DNA of 50,877 bases from Acidobacteriota bacterium (GTDB lineage: Bacteria; Acidobacteriota; Terriglobia; Terriglobales; Acidobacteriaceae). The stretch is taken from the NCBI GenBank assembly GCA_028876395.1, contig JAGWRX010000129.1, forward strand, positions 1-50,877, read 5' to 3'. The notes beneath the pieces were generated by a model. The model searched no databases. It had not been told where the DNA came from and saw only the letters and a program-made list of their open reading frames with translations. Position 1 is the first letter of the stretch. The number at the start of each line of letters is the position of its first letter. The translations under genes were made by a program, and so were the position numbers. Shown piece after piece: positions 34,072-42,194 of this stretch.

Positions 34072-34077
34072 ATTATA
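34072..34077 (-). promoter_or_regulatory. Possible promoter -10 box for portal gene
   Basis: The minus strand reads TATAAT here (complement of ATTATA), inside an AT-rich patch that stands out from the GC-rich surroundings. No good -35 hexamer is seen at 16-18 bp. Transcription would begin near 34064 and run through the terminator hairpin at 33963-33989 into the portal gene. This may separate capsid-gene expression from the upstream kinase pair. Confidence 0.4.
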
Positions 34078-34120
34078 TGCAAACTCTTTCCGGGAAAATT
34101 CACATCGTCCATCCGCGAGC

Positions 34121-34153
34121 GAACAGCTGGCAGCCGGCGGCTGGTAGCTGTTC
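34121..34153. repeat. Long hairpin after DUF3037 gene
   Basis: GAACAGCT (34121-34128) pairs with AGCTGTTC (34146-34153). After a 2x2 internal loop, CAGCC/GGCTG pairs around GGC. It begins 2 nt beyond the DUF3037 stop on the minus strand. It has no T-tract but shares the stem, 2x2 loop, stem architecture of other hairpins in the module. Confidence 0.5.
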
Positions 34154-34154
34154 T

Positions 34155-34991
34155 TCAGACGCGCAGTTCGCGCCGCGCCGTTTCCGCCACGCGGCCCAGG
34201 TCCGATGTGGTCAACACGCGAATCTCGTGTTCTTCCATCGTCTCCACGCCAAAGCGGTAGATCGCCAGCCGCTCTGGTTCGGCATCGGTCGCGCCCAGTT
34301 TTGCGGCGGGCTCAATAATCGCGGTCAGCTCGAGCGATGCCTTCTCCACGCGCTCCACGCCGGCGCGCAGGCTGGCAGCGGAGAAGGCCAGCACCTTGGC
34401 CATCTCCACTCCTGGCTCCAGGCTCACCGCGTGAAACATGCGTATCACGCCGTTGGGCCGGTAGCCCACGTCAATCCACAGCGGATCTCCGGGCCGTGTG
34501 TAGTCCGCAGCGGCGATGCGCTTGCGCAGCAAGTCCCACACGCCGGCGCGCTCAAACTCCGTGCGCATCTTGGCCTGAATGCCCGCCCTGCCGCTCAGCC
34601 GCTGCGCCCGCTCGCGCGCCGGCGGATCGACATAGAGCCGCATCAGCTCTTCCATCCCTGCGGGAAGACTCTCCGCCAGATAAGCCTTGGGCGCAGTCAT
34701 CTGAACGTTCAATGAGAGCGACTCATCGAGCAGGCGCATCAGCTTGCCGTCCGCATCCTCAAGAAAGCGCCTGCGCAGCTCGCTCTCCATGCCTTCCAGC
34801 AGCGCGATATCAGCCTCGGGATCGATGCAGCGCACGCGGCGCCAGTCGCGCGTAAAGCGCACCTCCGCCGGCTCGCTGCTGCCCTGCTCGCGCAGAATCA
34901 CGCCGATGTGCACATACTCATTCCGCACCGCGTCCGGCACGTAGCGCAGCAGTTGAAACTCGCATGTCCGCCGCTCGTTTTCGCTTTTCAT
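34155..34991 (-). CDS. DUF3037 domain protein, partner of HipA-like kinase
   Basis: The product is 278 aa, 18 nt downstream of the HipA-like gene. The N-terminal half has the DUF3037 signature: CEFQLLRYVPDAVRNEYVHI followed by GVILREQGS, and then RFTRDWRRVRCIDPEADIAL. The C-terminal half is a second alpha/beta domain ending in VLTTSDLGRVAETARRELRV. DUF3037 has no known activity. In other bacteria it is commonly encoded beside a HipA-like kinase, as here, so the two probably act together. Its place inside a phage head operon, not in the host backbone, is notable. Confidence 0.82.
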   Translation of the reverse strand: MKSENERRTCEFQLLRYVPDAVRNEYVHIGVILREQGSSEPAEVRFTRDWRRVRCIDPEADIALLEGMESELRRRFLEDADGKLMRLLDESLSLNVQMTAPKAYLAESLPAGMEELMRLYVDPPARERAQRLSGRAGIQAKMRTEFERAGVWDLLRKRIAAADYTRPGDPLWIDVGYRPNGVIRMFHAVSLEPGVEMAKVLAFSAASLRAGVERVEKASLELTAIIEPAAKLGATDAEPERLAIYRFGVETMEEHEIRVLTTSDLGRVAETARRELRV

Positions 34992-35009
34992 CCCAGGCGC
35001 CGCCGCCTC

Positions 35010-35921
35010 CTACGTCACTCTTCCCACGATGCTAGCTTCCCCGCGCGCATCCTTCAAACCGTCCTGCGTCATTTCCTCGTTCATTTCGCCCCATTTGGGA
35101 AATGGCCTGCGATCCGATTTCCCGAAGGCTTCAATCAGTTCGCGTATCCGGCCGCGGCGCGCCAGCAGCTTTTCCACCAGCGCCTCCATTTCAGCGAGGT
35201 CGCCGCCATACCACTCCGGCGGAACTTCGTTGGCCGCAGCCCACACGGTTTCAGCGGGCATGGCCTCCATGCGCGAGAGCCAGGGCTCAAACGACTCCCA
35301 CCCTGTTATCCCGCGGTAGACGTCGTTGCGGTAGTAAACACCACGCAGGGGAATATCCGCAAACTTCCATTCCCCGGCGTGAAAGCAATACCCGTAGTCG
35401 ATGAAGACCGCGCGGTAGCGCCGCTCGCGCTGCCTGCGCGCAAACACCGCCTGCCGTCCGTTGGCGTTGCCGGTCCACTTGTCCAGCGCCAGGATGCCGG
35501 CGAACTCGCCGAGGTTCCTCACCTCGCACAGTTGCTCCTCGGGCAGGTAGTCCACCACCTGCCCGGGCATCAGCCCGCCTACAAAGCGCGACCCGAACTG
35601 CAGTCCCGGCTGGCATCGCGCCCGCGTCCGGCCCAGGTCCATCTCCAGCTCCGGCGTGTTGTCCACCAGCCAGCCTGTCACCTCCACCAGCTCGGCCTCG
35701 GGAGCCGTAAGCCCCGCCGCCACAGCCAGCCGCGAGGCCAGCAGCTCATTGGCCAGCACACGCACGTGCTGCGGGTTGTTCTGGAACTTCACCACGTACG
35801 CGTGGCCGTCCGCGCCCAGCATCAACTGGCCCTGTGCACCGCCCCGCATCCGCCGGATATGCTGCACTGCCAGAACCGCCAAGCCCGTCTCCTCACGCGT
35901 TACAAATTGCTTACCCGCCAT
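35010..35921 (-). CDS. HipA-like Ser/Thr kinase domain protein
   Basis: At 303 aa it is shorter than canonical HipA (about 440 aa) and lacks the N-terminal HipA sub-domain. Kinase features can be placed: ATP-binding K45 (AYVVKFQNN), the helix-C glutamate E59 (LANELLASRLA), catalytic D147 with N152 and N154 (LALDKWTGNANGRQ), and the metal-binding aspartate D175 (VFIDYGYCFH). All are intact, so activity is likely. The gene starts 28 nt after the terminase stop on the same strand and probably shares its transcript. No HipB-like antitoxin is adjacent; the DUF3037 protein takes that position. Confidence 0.8.
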   Translation of the reverse strand: MAGKQFVTREETGLAVLAVQHIRRMRGGAQGQLMLGADGHAYVVKFQNNPQHVRVLANELLASRLAVAAGLTAPEAELVEVTGWLVDNTPELEMDLGRTRARCQPGLQFGSRFVGGLMPGQVVDYLPEEQLCEVRNLGEFAGILALDKWTGNANGRQAVFARRQRERRYRAVFIDYGYCFHAGEWKFADIPLRGVYYRNDVYRGITGWESFEPWLSRMEAMPAETVWAAANEVPPEWYGGDLAEMEALVEKLLARRGRIRELIEAFGKSDRRPFPKWGEMNEEMTQDGLKDARGEASIVGRVT

Positions 35922-35948
35922 TCTAAGCGCACGGGCCGCACTCCATCG

Positions 35949-37556
35949 CTAACGGCTGCGCACACTGCTTTCCAGGAGCTCCGCGCGTGCGGCCAGGCCG
36001 ATGGCCATGGCCATCACCCGGTCGTCATGCAGGCCCGCGCGCGCCCCCGTGCTGCCGTTGGGCAGGCGCACAAAGCTGCGGCACTCGGCCAGCAGCCGCC
36101 GGCTCAGGAAGCGCTCCGGCTGCTCGACCAGCGCCGCGTCCAGCCTGCCCAGCACCGCTGGTCTGCTGACGGATGTGGTCAGCCATCCCGGCTGCCCCCC
36201 TTGATGATGGATGCGGGTGTAGCCGCACGCCGTCTGAGCCAGCGCCAGCACGCCGCTGCCGTGATTGTTGCGCTCCACCACCAGCCATGCATTGTTGTAT
36301 TCGCCCGCCAGCGCCGTCACCAGCTTTGCCAGTTCCAGCCCGCCCACGTGCCCGGCAAACTCCGCGCACTGCAAGCCTGTCTCCAGCTCCAGCACCTGGG
36401 CAGCGGAGTAGTCCCCTTCGCTGCCGCCGCCGGCCGGGTCCAACGCGACCATGTACTCCTTGCCCTTGACCGGAGGCAGCCATATCTCCAGCTCGCCATT
36501 GCGCCGCTGCTCGGCCGCGGGCGGAGCCGTCGCCATGCGCGCTTCAATTGCCGCCAGATCGAAGACGGAATCGCCGCTGGCTCTGAAGCAGCTCTCGCTG
36601 TCCTCGGCGTACTCCTGCCGCGCCAGCCCGCGAAAGTTCGCCCGCACCTGCCGGCGAAAGCCGATTTGCTCCAGATCCAGATGCGCGCGCGTCATCAGCT
36701 CTCGCTCTTCATCGGTCAGGCTGGCCGCGTCAACGGCCTCGGCGCGATAGCGAGGCTCCATCCACCACGGGAAGAAGTGCCGCACCATGCCTGTCTCGGC
36801 GGCCTTCTGCCACTCCTCGTAAAAGCAACCGCCTACACCTTCCGGCGTCGATTCCAGAATCAGCTCGCCGCCGGGCGCGAGCGCCGCGCGCAGCCCTGCC
36901 AATGTTTCCGCGGGGTTGCCCGGCCAGCGCGCCAGCTCAGAGCAATGCAGATTCTGCACCGTCAGCCCACGGCCCGCGTTGCGTTCACCCGCAGACACAA
37001 CCATGTACTGCGAATCCATCGCAGGAAAGGCAATCTGACGCACATTCGCGCGTGAGGTCTTCAGCGGCCCATCGCGCAGGGTCTCCGGCAGCCAGTCCAG
37101 AAAGCGGTGCACAATCCTGAAGATCTCCTCTGCGGCCTCCTGCGTGTGTGCCACCTCCAGCGTCAGCGTCCCCGGCTGCGTGATCGTCTTCAGAAAAAAG
37201 CGCGCCGCGGCCCACGTGGTCAAGCCCATCTGCCGCGCCTTCAGCACGATGTTGCGCCTGCCGCGACGCTGCTCAAAAGCCTGCTGCACACCATTCGCCC
37301 TGAGCGGCTGCGTTGAGCCATCGCGTGTGCGTACGCGCAGCAGGCCGCGGGCCAGTGCAATGGTCACGGTGCGCCCGCGCAAACTCGCCGGGCGCTGGTC
37401 AAGGATGCGCCCGAATCTCTCCAACTCCTCCCGGTCCAGCGCCCATGGCCACGCGCTGTCCTGCTGCGCGCGCAGTCCTTCTCCGCCTGTGCCTGCCACT
37501 TGTCCTCCGCCCGCTGTGACTTGCTGAGTTGTGCGGAACTGGATGCGCCTCATCAT
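35949..37556 (-). CDS. Phage terminase large subunit
   Basis: The product is 535 aa from the ATG at 37556. The frame is open to 37691, and an ATG at 37595 is also possible; no start has a strong ribosome site. The ATPase domain has a deviant Walker A, KARQMGLTT (residues 106-114), and a Walker B-like segment ending in E207 (LHCSELARW). The nuclease domain has D373 (VALDPAGGGSEGDYSAAQVL), D382 and a C-terminal acidic pair (GLHDDRVMAMAIG) that would bind metal. It packages DNA into the prohead through the portal. A small terminase subunit is not recognisable next to it. Confidence 0.9.
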   Translation of the reverse strand: MMRRIQFRTTQQVTAGGGQVAGTGGEGLRAQQDSAWPWALDREELERFGRILDQRPASLRGRTVTIALARGLLRVRTRDGSTQPLRANGVQQAFEQRRGRRNIVLKARQMGLTTWAAARFFLKTITQPGTLTLEVAHTQEAAEEIFRIVHRFLDWLPETLRDGPLKTSRANVRQIAFPAMDSQYMVVSAGERNAGRGLTVQNLHCSELARWPGNPAETLAGLRAALAPGGELILESTPEGVGGCFYEEWQKAAETGMVRHFFPWWMEPRYRAEAVDAASLTDEERELMTRAHLDLEQIGFRRQVRANFRGLARQEYAEDSESCFRASGDSVFDLAAIEARMATAPPAAEQRRNGELEIWLPPVKGKEYMVALDPAGGGSEGDYSAAQVLELETGLQCAEFAGHVGGLELAKLVTALAGEYNNAWLVVERNNHGSGVLALAQTACGYTRIHHQGGQPGWLTTSVSRPAVLGRLDAALVEQPERFLSRRLLAECRSFVRLPNGSTGARAGLHDDRVMAMAIGLAARAELLESSVRSR

Positions 37557-37744
37557 GCCCGCCCTGGAATGCAATGCAGCTCCGGTTGATGACATCCCCG
37601 GAGTTGGTTGGAGCGGATATGGCGGCACTGGCCCCTGCGCCCGCAGCCGTCTGCGCCGGTTTCTGCCTGTGTGCCAATGCCGCCGGCACAAACAAGATGG
37701 TTGCGAATTTCTTCATCCGGCTCCCTGGTGCGCCGCGCACAGCC

Positions 37745-40700
37745 TTACTGAATCGCGCGAACGTTATACGTGCATGCTGCCGGTGTTCCCGCCACCACCG
37801 CAACCACGCTTACCGCTGCCGATCCTGCCGCGCTTATCCTGCACTTCTGCACAAATCCAGCGCCCGCAGTACATCCCGCTGCTGCGCTGGCATCGCACGT
37901 CATCGAAGTTGTCGCGGTCGGAATGCTTGCTGTTCCTGTCGCTTCCTGTCCTGCCGTCAAAGCAGAACCGCCAATGCTCCCGGTGGTTCCAGCAGCAATC
38001 ATCGATGGGGCGAATTCGATATTGGCGATGTGCGTTGTCTGCCCTGTCACGCCGTAGTTGAGAAGAAATACTCCCCTGATGAACGCAGTTCCAGGCGCGA
38101 AGGCGGAGTTGGACTGTGTCCCTCCAACAGAAGTTCCCGAAATATACCCCGAAAATTGCTGCCACGAAGAGGTAAGCGCGGCTGCACCCGCTGCTACATA
38201 CTGGTAGGTCCCAGCCGGATTAGTGTTGGAAAGCGAGGTTCCAGCGGGAATCGTTGGTCCGCTCCACGCAGCCGTCAGTGTGATTACATTTCCAGAGATT
38301 CCTCCGACTGCCCAAAGCCCATTCGTGACATACGAGCCACCGTATCCGTCGGTGGTGTTGTTCTTGCTGTATGTGCCGACAGGATAGGCATAACCGCCCG
38401 CGTTGATGTAGTTCCAGAAGATAGCCTGACGCTGATAAGAATTGCTTGAGGAACCTGCCCAGTTTGCGCTGCTCGTCAGCGTGATGGTCGTATCGCCGGG
38501 GTTCAACTGCGCGGCCAGAGTCGTCGTCGTTCCAGAGACGTAGACATAGTCTTCTGGGAAAATCTGGTTCTGATCAATATCAAATGCCGTGATGCCTGCA
38601 TAAAGCTGGTTGCCACTTTGACAGGTTGCCAGGCAGGTCGCCCAGAGACTCATCTTGTATTGCAGGCCAGTGTCAACAGGCATCAGCTCATTTGTAAAAT
38701 ATGCCGACTGGGCCGTTGAGCTGTAAAAACTTCCTCCTGTCACTCCCTGCGCCCCGTCATAGGTAAGGGAAGGGAAATTCTGATTGTTTTTCAAATACGC
38801 TGTGCCATTCGTGACGAGGTTTCCAGAACGGGACAGGATGTAACTCTGCACCGGGGCGGTGGTTGCCGTCTGTGTCTGCACAAAAGCTGTCGTAGCAACC
38901 TGGGTGGTATTTGTCCCCTGCGCGGCGGTTGGAGCGGTGGGAGTTCCGGTCAGAGCAGGAGAAGCCGCCAACACCACGCTGCCCGTGCCGGTGGTGCTTG
39001 CGGTCGTCACGTTGCCGCTGCCATCCGTGGACAGAGCGGGGGCTGACAAGATGCCCGTATCCTTGATGCCCGGAACCGTCGCCGTGACCGCCTGCTGGGT
39101 GGTAAGGTTCACGCCATCAAACACGGTAGCCGGGCCGCTCGGAATCCACTTGCTCAATTCCTGGTCAAACACATAGGTCTGCTCACTGTACGCCATGCCC
39201 ACGCCTACGGTGGGCGCGGTCGCATAGTTCGCGCCGTTGGTGCTCATGGTCGCGCTGCCGGTCAGGTTACCGCTTCCATCCGTGGTGATGAAGGCTGCCG
39301 GAGGCACAACCGGCACATTCGACGCGGTAGACGTTCCTCCGATGAATTGCAGTCGAATTTGCGTGTTGGCTGGATACCCCGTGCCACCGGAACACGTTAC
39401 ACCCGTTACGGTGCCTGAGCCGATTGTCGCGGTACAGGTCGCACCCGTTCCCGTTCCTCCGTACCCGTTGGTAGATGGAGGAGCTAGGAAGCCAAGCACG
39501 TTTCCGGGCGCGCTTACGGTATAAGGTCCGCTCCCCTGCGGAGGCTGCACAAGACGGACGCGCATCTTCGCGCCCTGCCATCCGTTGAGGAAGCTGAAAT
39601 TGCCACTGCTCAAGTTGGCAGGAATATTAAGCGACTGATAGACAGATTGCGTCGCGTCGAACTGGTAAGGCGACGCGGCGTTCTGCACCTGAAAATAGCC
39701 GTCAGACGTGGCCAGATTCTGCTGCGTGACGGAACCATACAGCAGCGCATTGCTGTTGGTGCTCAGCATTGCGCTTCTCGATAAGACTTCGGGGGGCGCG
39801 GCATAAACAAAGTTGCCCTTGAAGGTCTGCGCCGTCAATTGGTTGTCCTGGCCGATGTACGCGTAATGCGACGGTGGCGTGCATCCGCTGGAGATTCCAT
39901 AGCAGGGATCAACCTTCACAACGGACTGCTGAATGTCGACCGAGCCCGCGACAAGCGTGGGAGCGGAAGTTGTTTGATATTCAATCACCGAAATCGGCGA
40001 CCCGATGTTCGGCGGTATGGCATGATCGTCCGAGCCGCGCACGTTTACATCCGAGGCATACGCGATGACGAAATACTGCCCCGTCGCTGTCCTGTAACAT
40101 AGCTCGCATTCCGCATCGTTCAGTTGCAGGTGATTTCCCAGCAGGCTGAAGACCGTGCCATAGGCATTGTCGGCTTCGATGGACGATGCAGTGACGCTGC
40201 CCGCCACGCCTGTTGAAATCACCGGCTCGCCCACGGTCTGCGTGCTGTAAATGTGCCTGAGCTGGATGCGCGGGTCGCCGCCCGCATTCGAGAGATAGAG
40301 CGTAGCGCCGCTCAGTCCGCCGCCGCCCGTGACGCGATCAATGGTGTAGCCCCACACGGCCTGGTTCGCATTGCCAATGCCGATGCCGCGAAAGCCGCCA
40401 TAGAACATCAGGCGGCTCATGTCCCAGGTGTAGAAATCGTTGCCGTTCCCGCTGGCGTTGAAATAGACGCCGACCGAATTGGTGAAACTCGGCGGCTGGT
40501 AGTTGGCGTAATCAAAGCTAAGGTCACTGACTTGAAATCCCCACGCACCACCCTGAGTCAAGTTCAGGATGGGTGTATTGTCCGTCAACTGGACGAGCTT
40601 CACGCAGCCCATCGCCGAGCCTAGAATCCTGAAGCCGGTGGGAACAGCGCTGCTGTTGTTTACCGTCAGCGCACCCGAGATCAGATAGGTGCCGCATGGC

Positions 40701-42043
40701 ACAAAGAACTGCTGGCCGCCATCGGTCCAGTTGATCGGCTGCGATAGAACTGTCTGCATGGCGCTGTTGAGCGCTGCAGTGTCGTCCGTTCCGTAGTATG
40801 CCTTCACGCCGGTTGTCACGTCCGTGGTGGCGGCGGTGGCAAGCGTAACGTGCGTGGAGTCCACCACGGAAGCGATGGTCGTCTTGAGACCCGCGCCCGG
40901 AAGTACGTTCGAGCCATCCTGCGCCCATCCAACGGAGATCGTGGGAGCAGCAGCATAGTCCATGCCGCCCACCCAGATGTGCATCGTGGGCGCGCCGCTG
41001 GAATTTGTAGTGATATACCCCTTCGCTGTCACAGCGGGGCTTGACCCGGCGCTGCTGAATGTCACAGGAATCGTGGCGCTTGCCGGAAGGCCGCTGTATC
41101 CAGAGAACGAAACCGCTGTAACCACGCCGCTGGTGTTGATGGTGACGGTCGCCGTTCCGAGCGCGCCGCCTTGCAGATACGTGGCTCCCGCGCCGGGAAT
41201 GTTGATGGTCTTGCCTGCGTCCGCGGCTGTGAACGAGCACGCATTGCAGGTCACGGTCGTAATGCCGCCGACCGTCGAGGTTGTCATCGTGCCGGCTCGT
41301 CCATCTCCCACGGCGCCGGCGTCCTTCACGTTGTAGCGCTGTGATGTGTCAGCGTAGTGCTGCGTGGCAAATTGAAGCCGCGCTGCCGCGCCGCCCGGCG
41401 GATCGGAAGCAGCATAGCCGGGGCCAGTTAACGTTCCGCCGGACAACGGCATGGCGAGCGCGAAGCTCGAATCCACGTAGTGCTTGTCGGCCGCCTGCAG
41501 CGGCTGCGAGGGATCGCCGCTGAGATAGAGCGGTCCGGTTAATGTGCCGCCCGAAGGCGAAAGAGAACTCGATGCCATCGTCTGAATTGCCTGGTCCACG
41601 TATGACTTAGTTACTGCCTGCACGGCCTGGGCCGCAGGCATCACTTGTGCGCGCACCTGCGCGATGGTTGCCTGTGCCGCCGCGGGCACCACCCAGTACT
41701 CCGTGCTTGTGGTGCCGTCGCTCATGTTATAGACGGCGGTGTAAAACAGGCCTGCGGGCGAGGAGCCCAGGTTGGGAACCAGGTTCACGCTCACAAAGCC
41801 GTCTGTGCCGATGGTCGCGCTGGTACGGCCTGCTGCTACGGCGGCGCCGCTCGCGGTGGTAAATGCAGGCCAGCTCAACTGCAGCGTTCCTGAGCCGGGC
41901 GCGCCATTGGCCAGATACACCGTTCCCTGAACGGTTGTTGTGCTGATGGTCTGCGCACAGGCCACCCACGCCCATGCCAAGCCAATCAGAAACATCCCTA
42001 TCCATTTGCCGGCGCGAAACCACGTCGTCTTTGTGAGCTTCAT
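37745..42043 (-). CDS. Secreted tail-spike-like protein with pectate-lyase-type beta-helix
   Basis: The product is 1432 aa. The N-terminus is a Sec signal peptide (GKWIGMFLIGLAWAWVACAQ, residues 12-31). Next come a beta-sandwich (35-120) and two phage tail-fibre repeats (GGTLTGPLYLSGDPSQPLQA plus KHYVD at 165-191, and again at 202-231). A pectate-lyase-3/GH28-like beta-helix entry follows (YNVKDAGAVGDG at 237; DDTAALNSAMQ at 420; GTYLISGALTV at 451). A further fibre repeat (ALTGTPTAPTAAQG plus QVATTAFV) lies near residue 1065, and a beta-rich C-terminus ends the protein. Such modules make trimeric spikes that bind or degrade polysaccharides. A signal peptide is not expected on a cytoplasmically assembled tail protein. 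It is the second gene of the module, ahead of the terminase. Confidence 0.82.
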   Translation of the reverse strand: MKLTKTTWFRAGKWIGMFLIGLAWAWVACAQTISTTTVQGTVYLANGAPGSGTLQLSWPAFTTASGAAVAAGRTSATIGTDGFVSVNLVPNLGSSPAGLFYTAVYNMSDGTTSTEYWVVPAAAQATIAQVRAQVMPAAQAVQAVTKSYVDQAIQTMASSSLSPSGGTLTGPLYLSGDPSQPLQAADKHYVDSSFALAMPLSGGTLTGPGYAASDPPGGAAARLQFATQHYADTSQRYNVKDAGAVGDGRAGTMTTSTVGGITTVTCNACSFTAADAGKTINIPGAGATYLQGGALGTATVTINTSGVVTAVSFSGYSGLPASATIPVTFSSAGSSPAVTAKGYITTNSSGAPTMHIWVGGMDYAAAPTISVGWAQDGSNVLPGAGLKTTIASVVDSTHVTLATAATTDVTTGVKAYYGTDDTAALNSAMQTVLSQPINWTDGGQQFFVPCGTYLISGALTVNNSSAVPTGFRILGSAMGCVKLVQLTDNTPILNLTQGGAWGFQVSDLSFDYANYQPPSFTNSVGVYFNASGNGNDFYTWDMSRLMFYGGFRGIGIGNANQAVWGYTIDRVTGGGGLSGATLYLSNAGGDPRIQLRHIYSTQTVGEPVISTGVAGSVTASSIEADNAYGTVFSLLGNHLQLNDAECELCYRTATGQYFVIAYASDVNVRGSDDHAIPPNIGSPISVIEYQTTSAPTLVAGSVDIQQSVVKVDPCYGISSGCTPPSHYAYIGQDNQLTAQTFKGNFVYAAPPEVLSRSAMLSTNSNALLYGSVTQQNLATSDGYFQVQNAASPYQFDATQSVYQSLNIPANLSSGNFSFLNGWQGAKMRVRLVQPPQGSGPYTVSAPGNVLGFLAPPSTNGYGGTGTGATCTATIGSGTVTGVTCSGGTGYPANTQIRLQFIGGTSTASNVPVVPPAAFITTDGSGNLTGSATMSTNGANYATAPTVGVGMAYSEQTYVFDQELSKWIPSGPATVFDGVNLTTQQAVTATVPGIKDTGILSAPALSTDGSGNVTTASTTGTGSVVLAASPALTGTPTAPTAAQGTNTTQVATTAFVQTQTATTAPVQSYILSRSGNLVTNGTAYLKNNQNFPSLTYDGAQGVTGGSFYSSTAQSAYFTNELMPVDTGLQYKMSLWATCLATCQSGNQLYAGITAFDIDQNQIFPEDYVYVSGTTTTLAAQLNPGDTTITLTSSANWAGSSSNSYQRQAIFWNYINAGGYAYPVGTYSKNNTTDGYGGSYVTNGLWAVGGISGNVITLTAAWSGPTIPAGTSLSNTNPAGTYQYVAAGAAALTSSWQQFSGYISGTSVGGTQSNSAFAPGTAFIRGVFLLNYGVTGQTTHIANIEFAPSMIAAGTTGSIGGSALTAGQEATGTASIPTATTSMTCDASAAAGCTAGAGFVQKCRISAAGSAAVSVVAVVAGTPAACTYNVRAIQ

Positions 42044-42080
42044 GCGTGTATTGTCCTTTGCCTTTTTGCCGACGAGGCCA

Positions 42081-42128
42081 TGGCTCGCTCTCCATGCGGG
42101 TTTGTATGCCCGCGCGGAGAGAAAGCCA
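42081..42128. repeat. 48-nt interrupted hairpin in spike gene leader
   Basis: Three stems stack with two 2x2 internal loops: TGGCT/AGCCA, CTCTCC/GGAGAG and GCGGG/CCCGC, with loop TTTGTATG. The lower edge is 38 nt upstream of the spike start codon. No T-tract follows on the minus strand, so regulation of translation or RNA processing is more likely than termination. Confidence 0.5.
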
Positions 42129-42194
42129 TCACCGTCTTGCTGTCAGCTCATCGTTCTGTTGGATGCTTTGGTGTCGCGCAGCCGGAATCTTGCA

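Noticed and set aside
34908-37055. 715-aa plus-strand frame across terminase and HipA-like genes
   Set aside because: It is antisense to two genes with intact catalytic motifs, and the product is low-complexity His/Arg/Ala/Pro-rich sequence typical of shadow frames.
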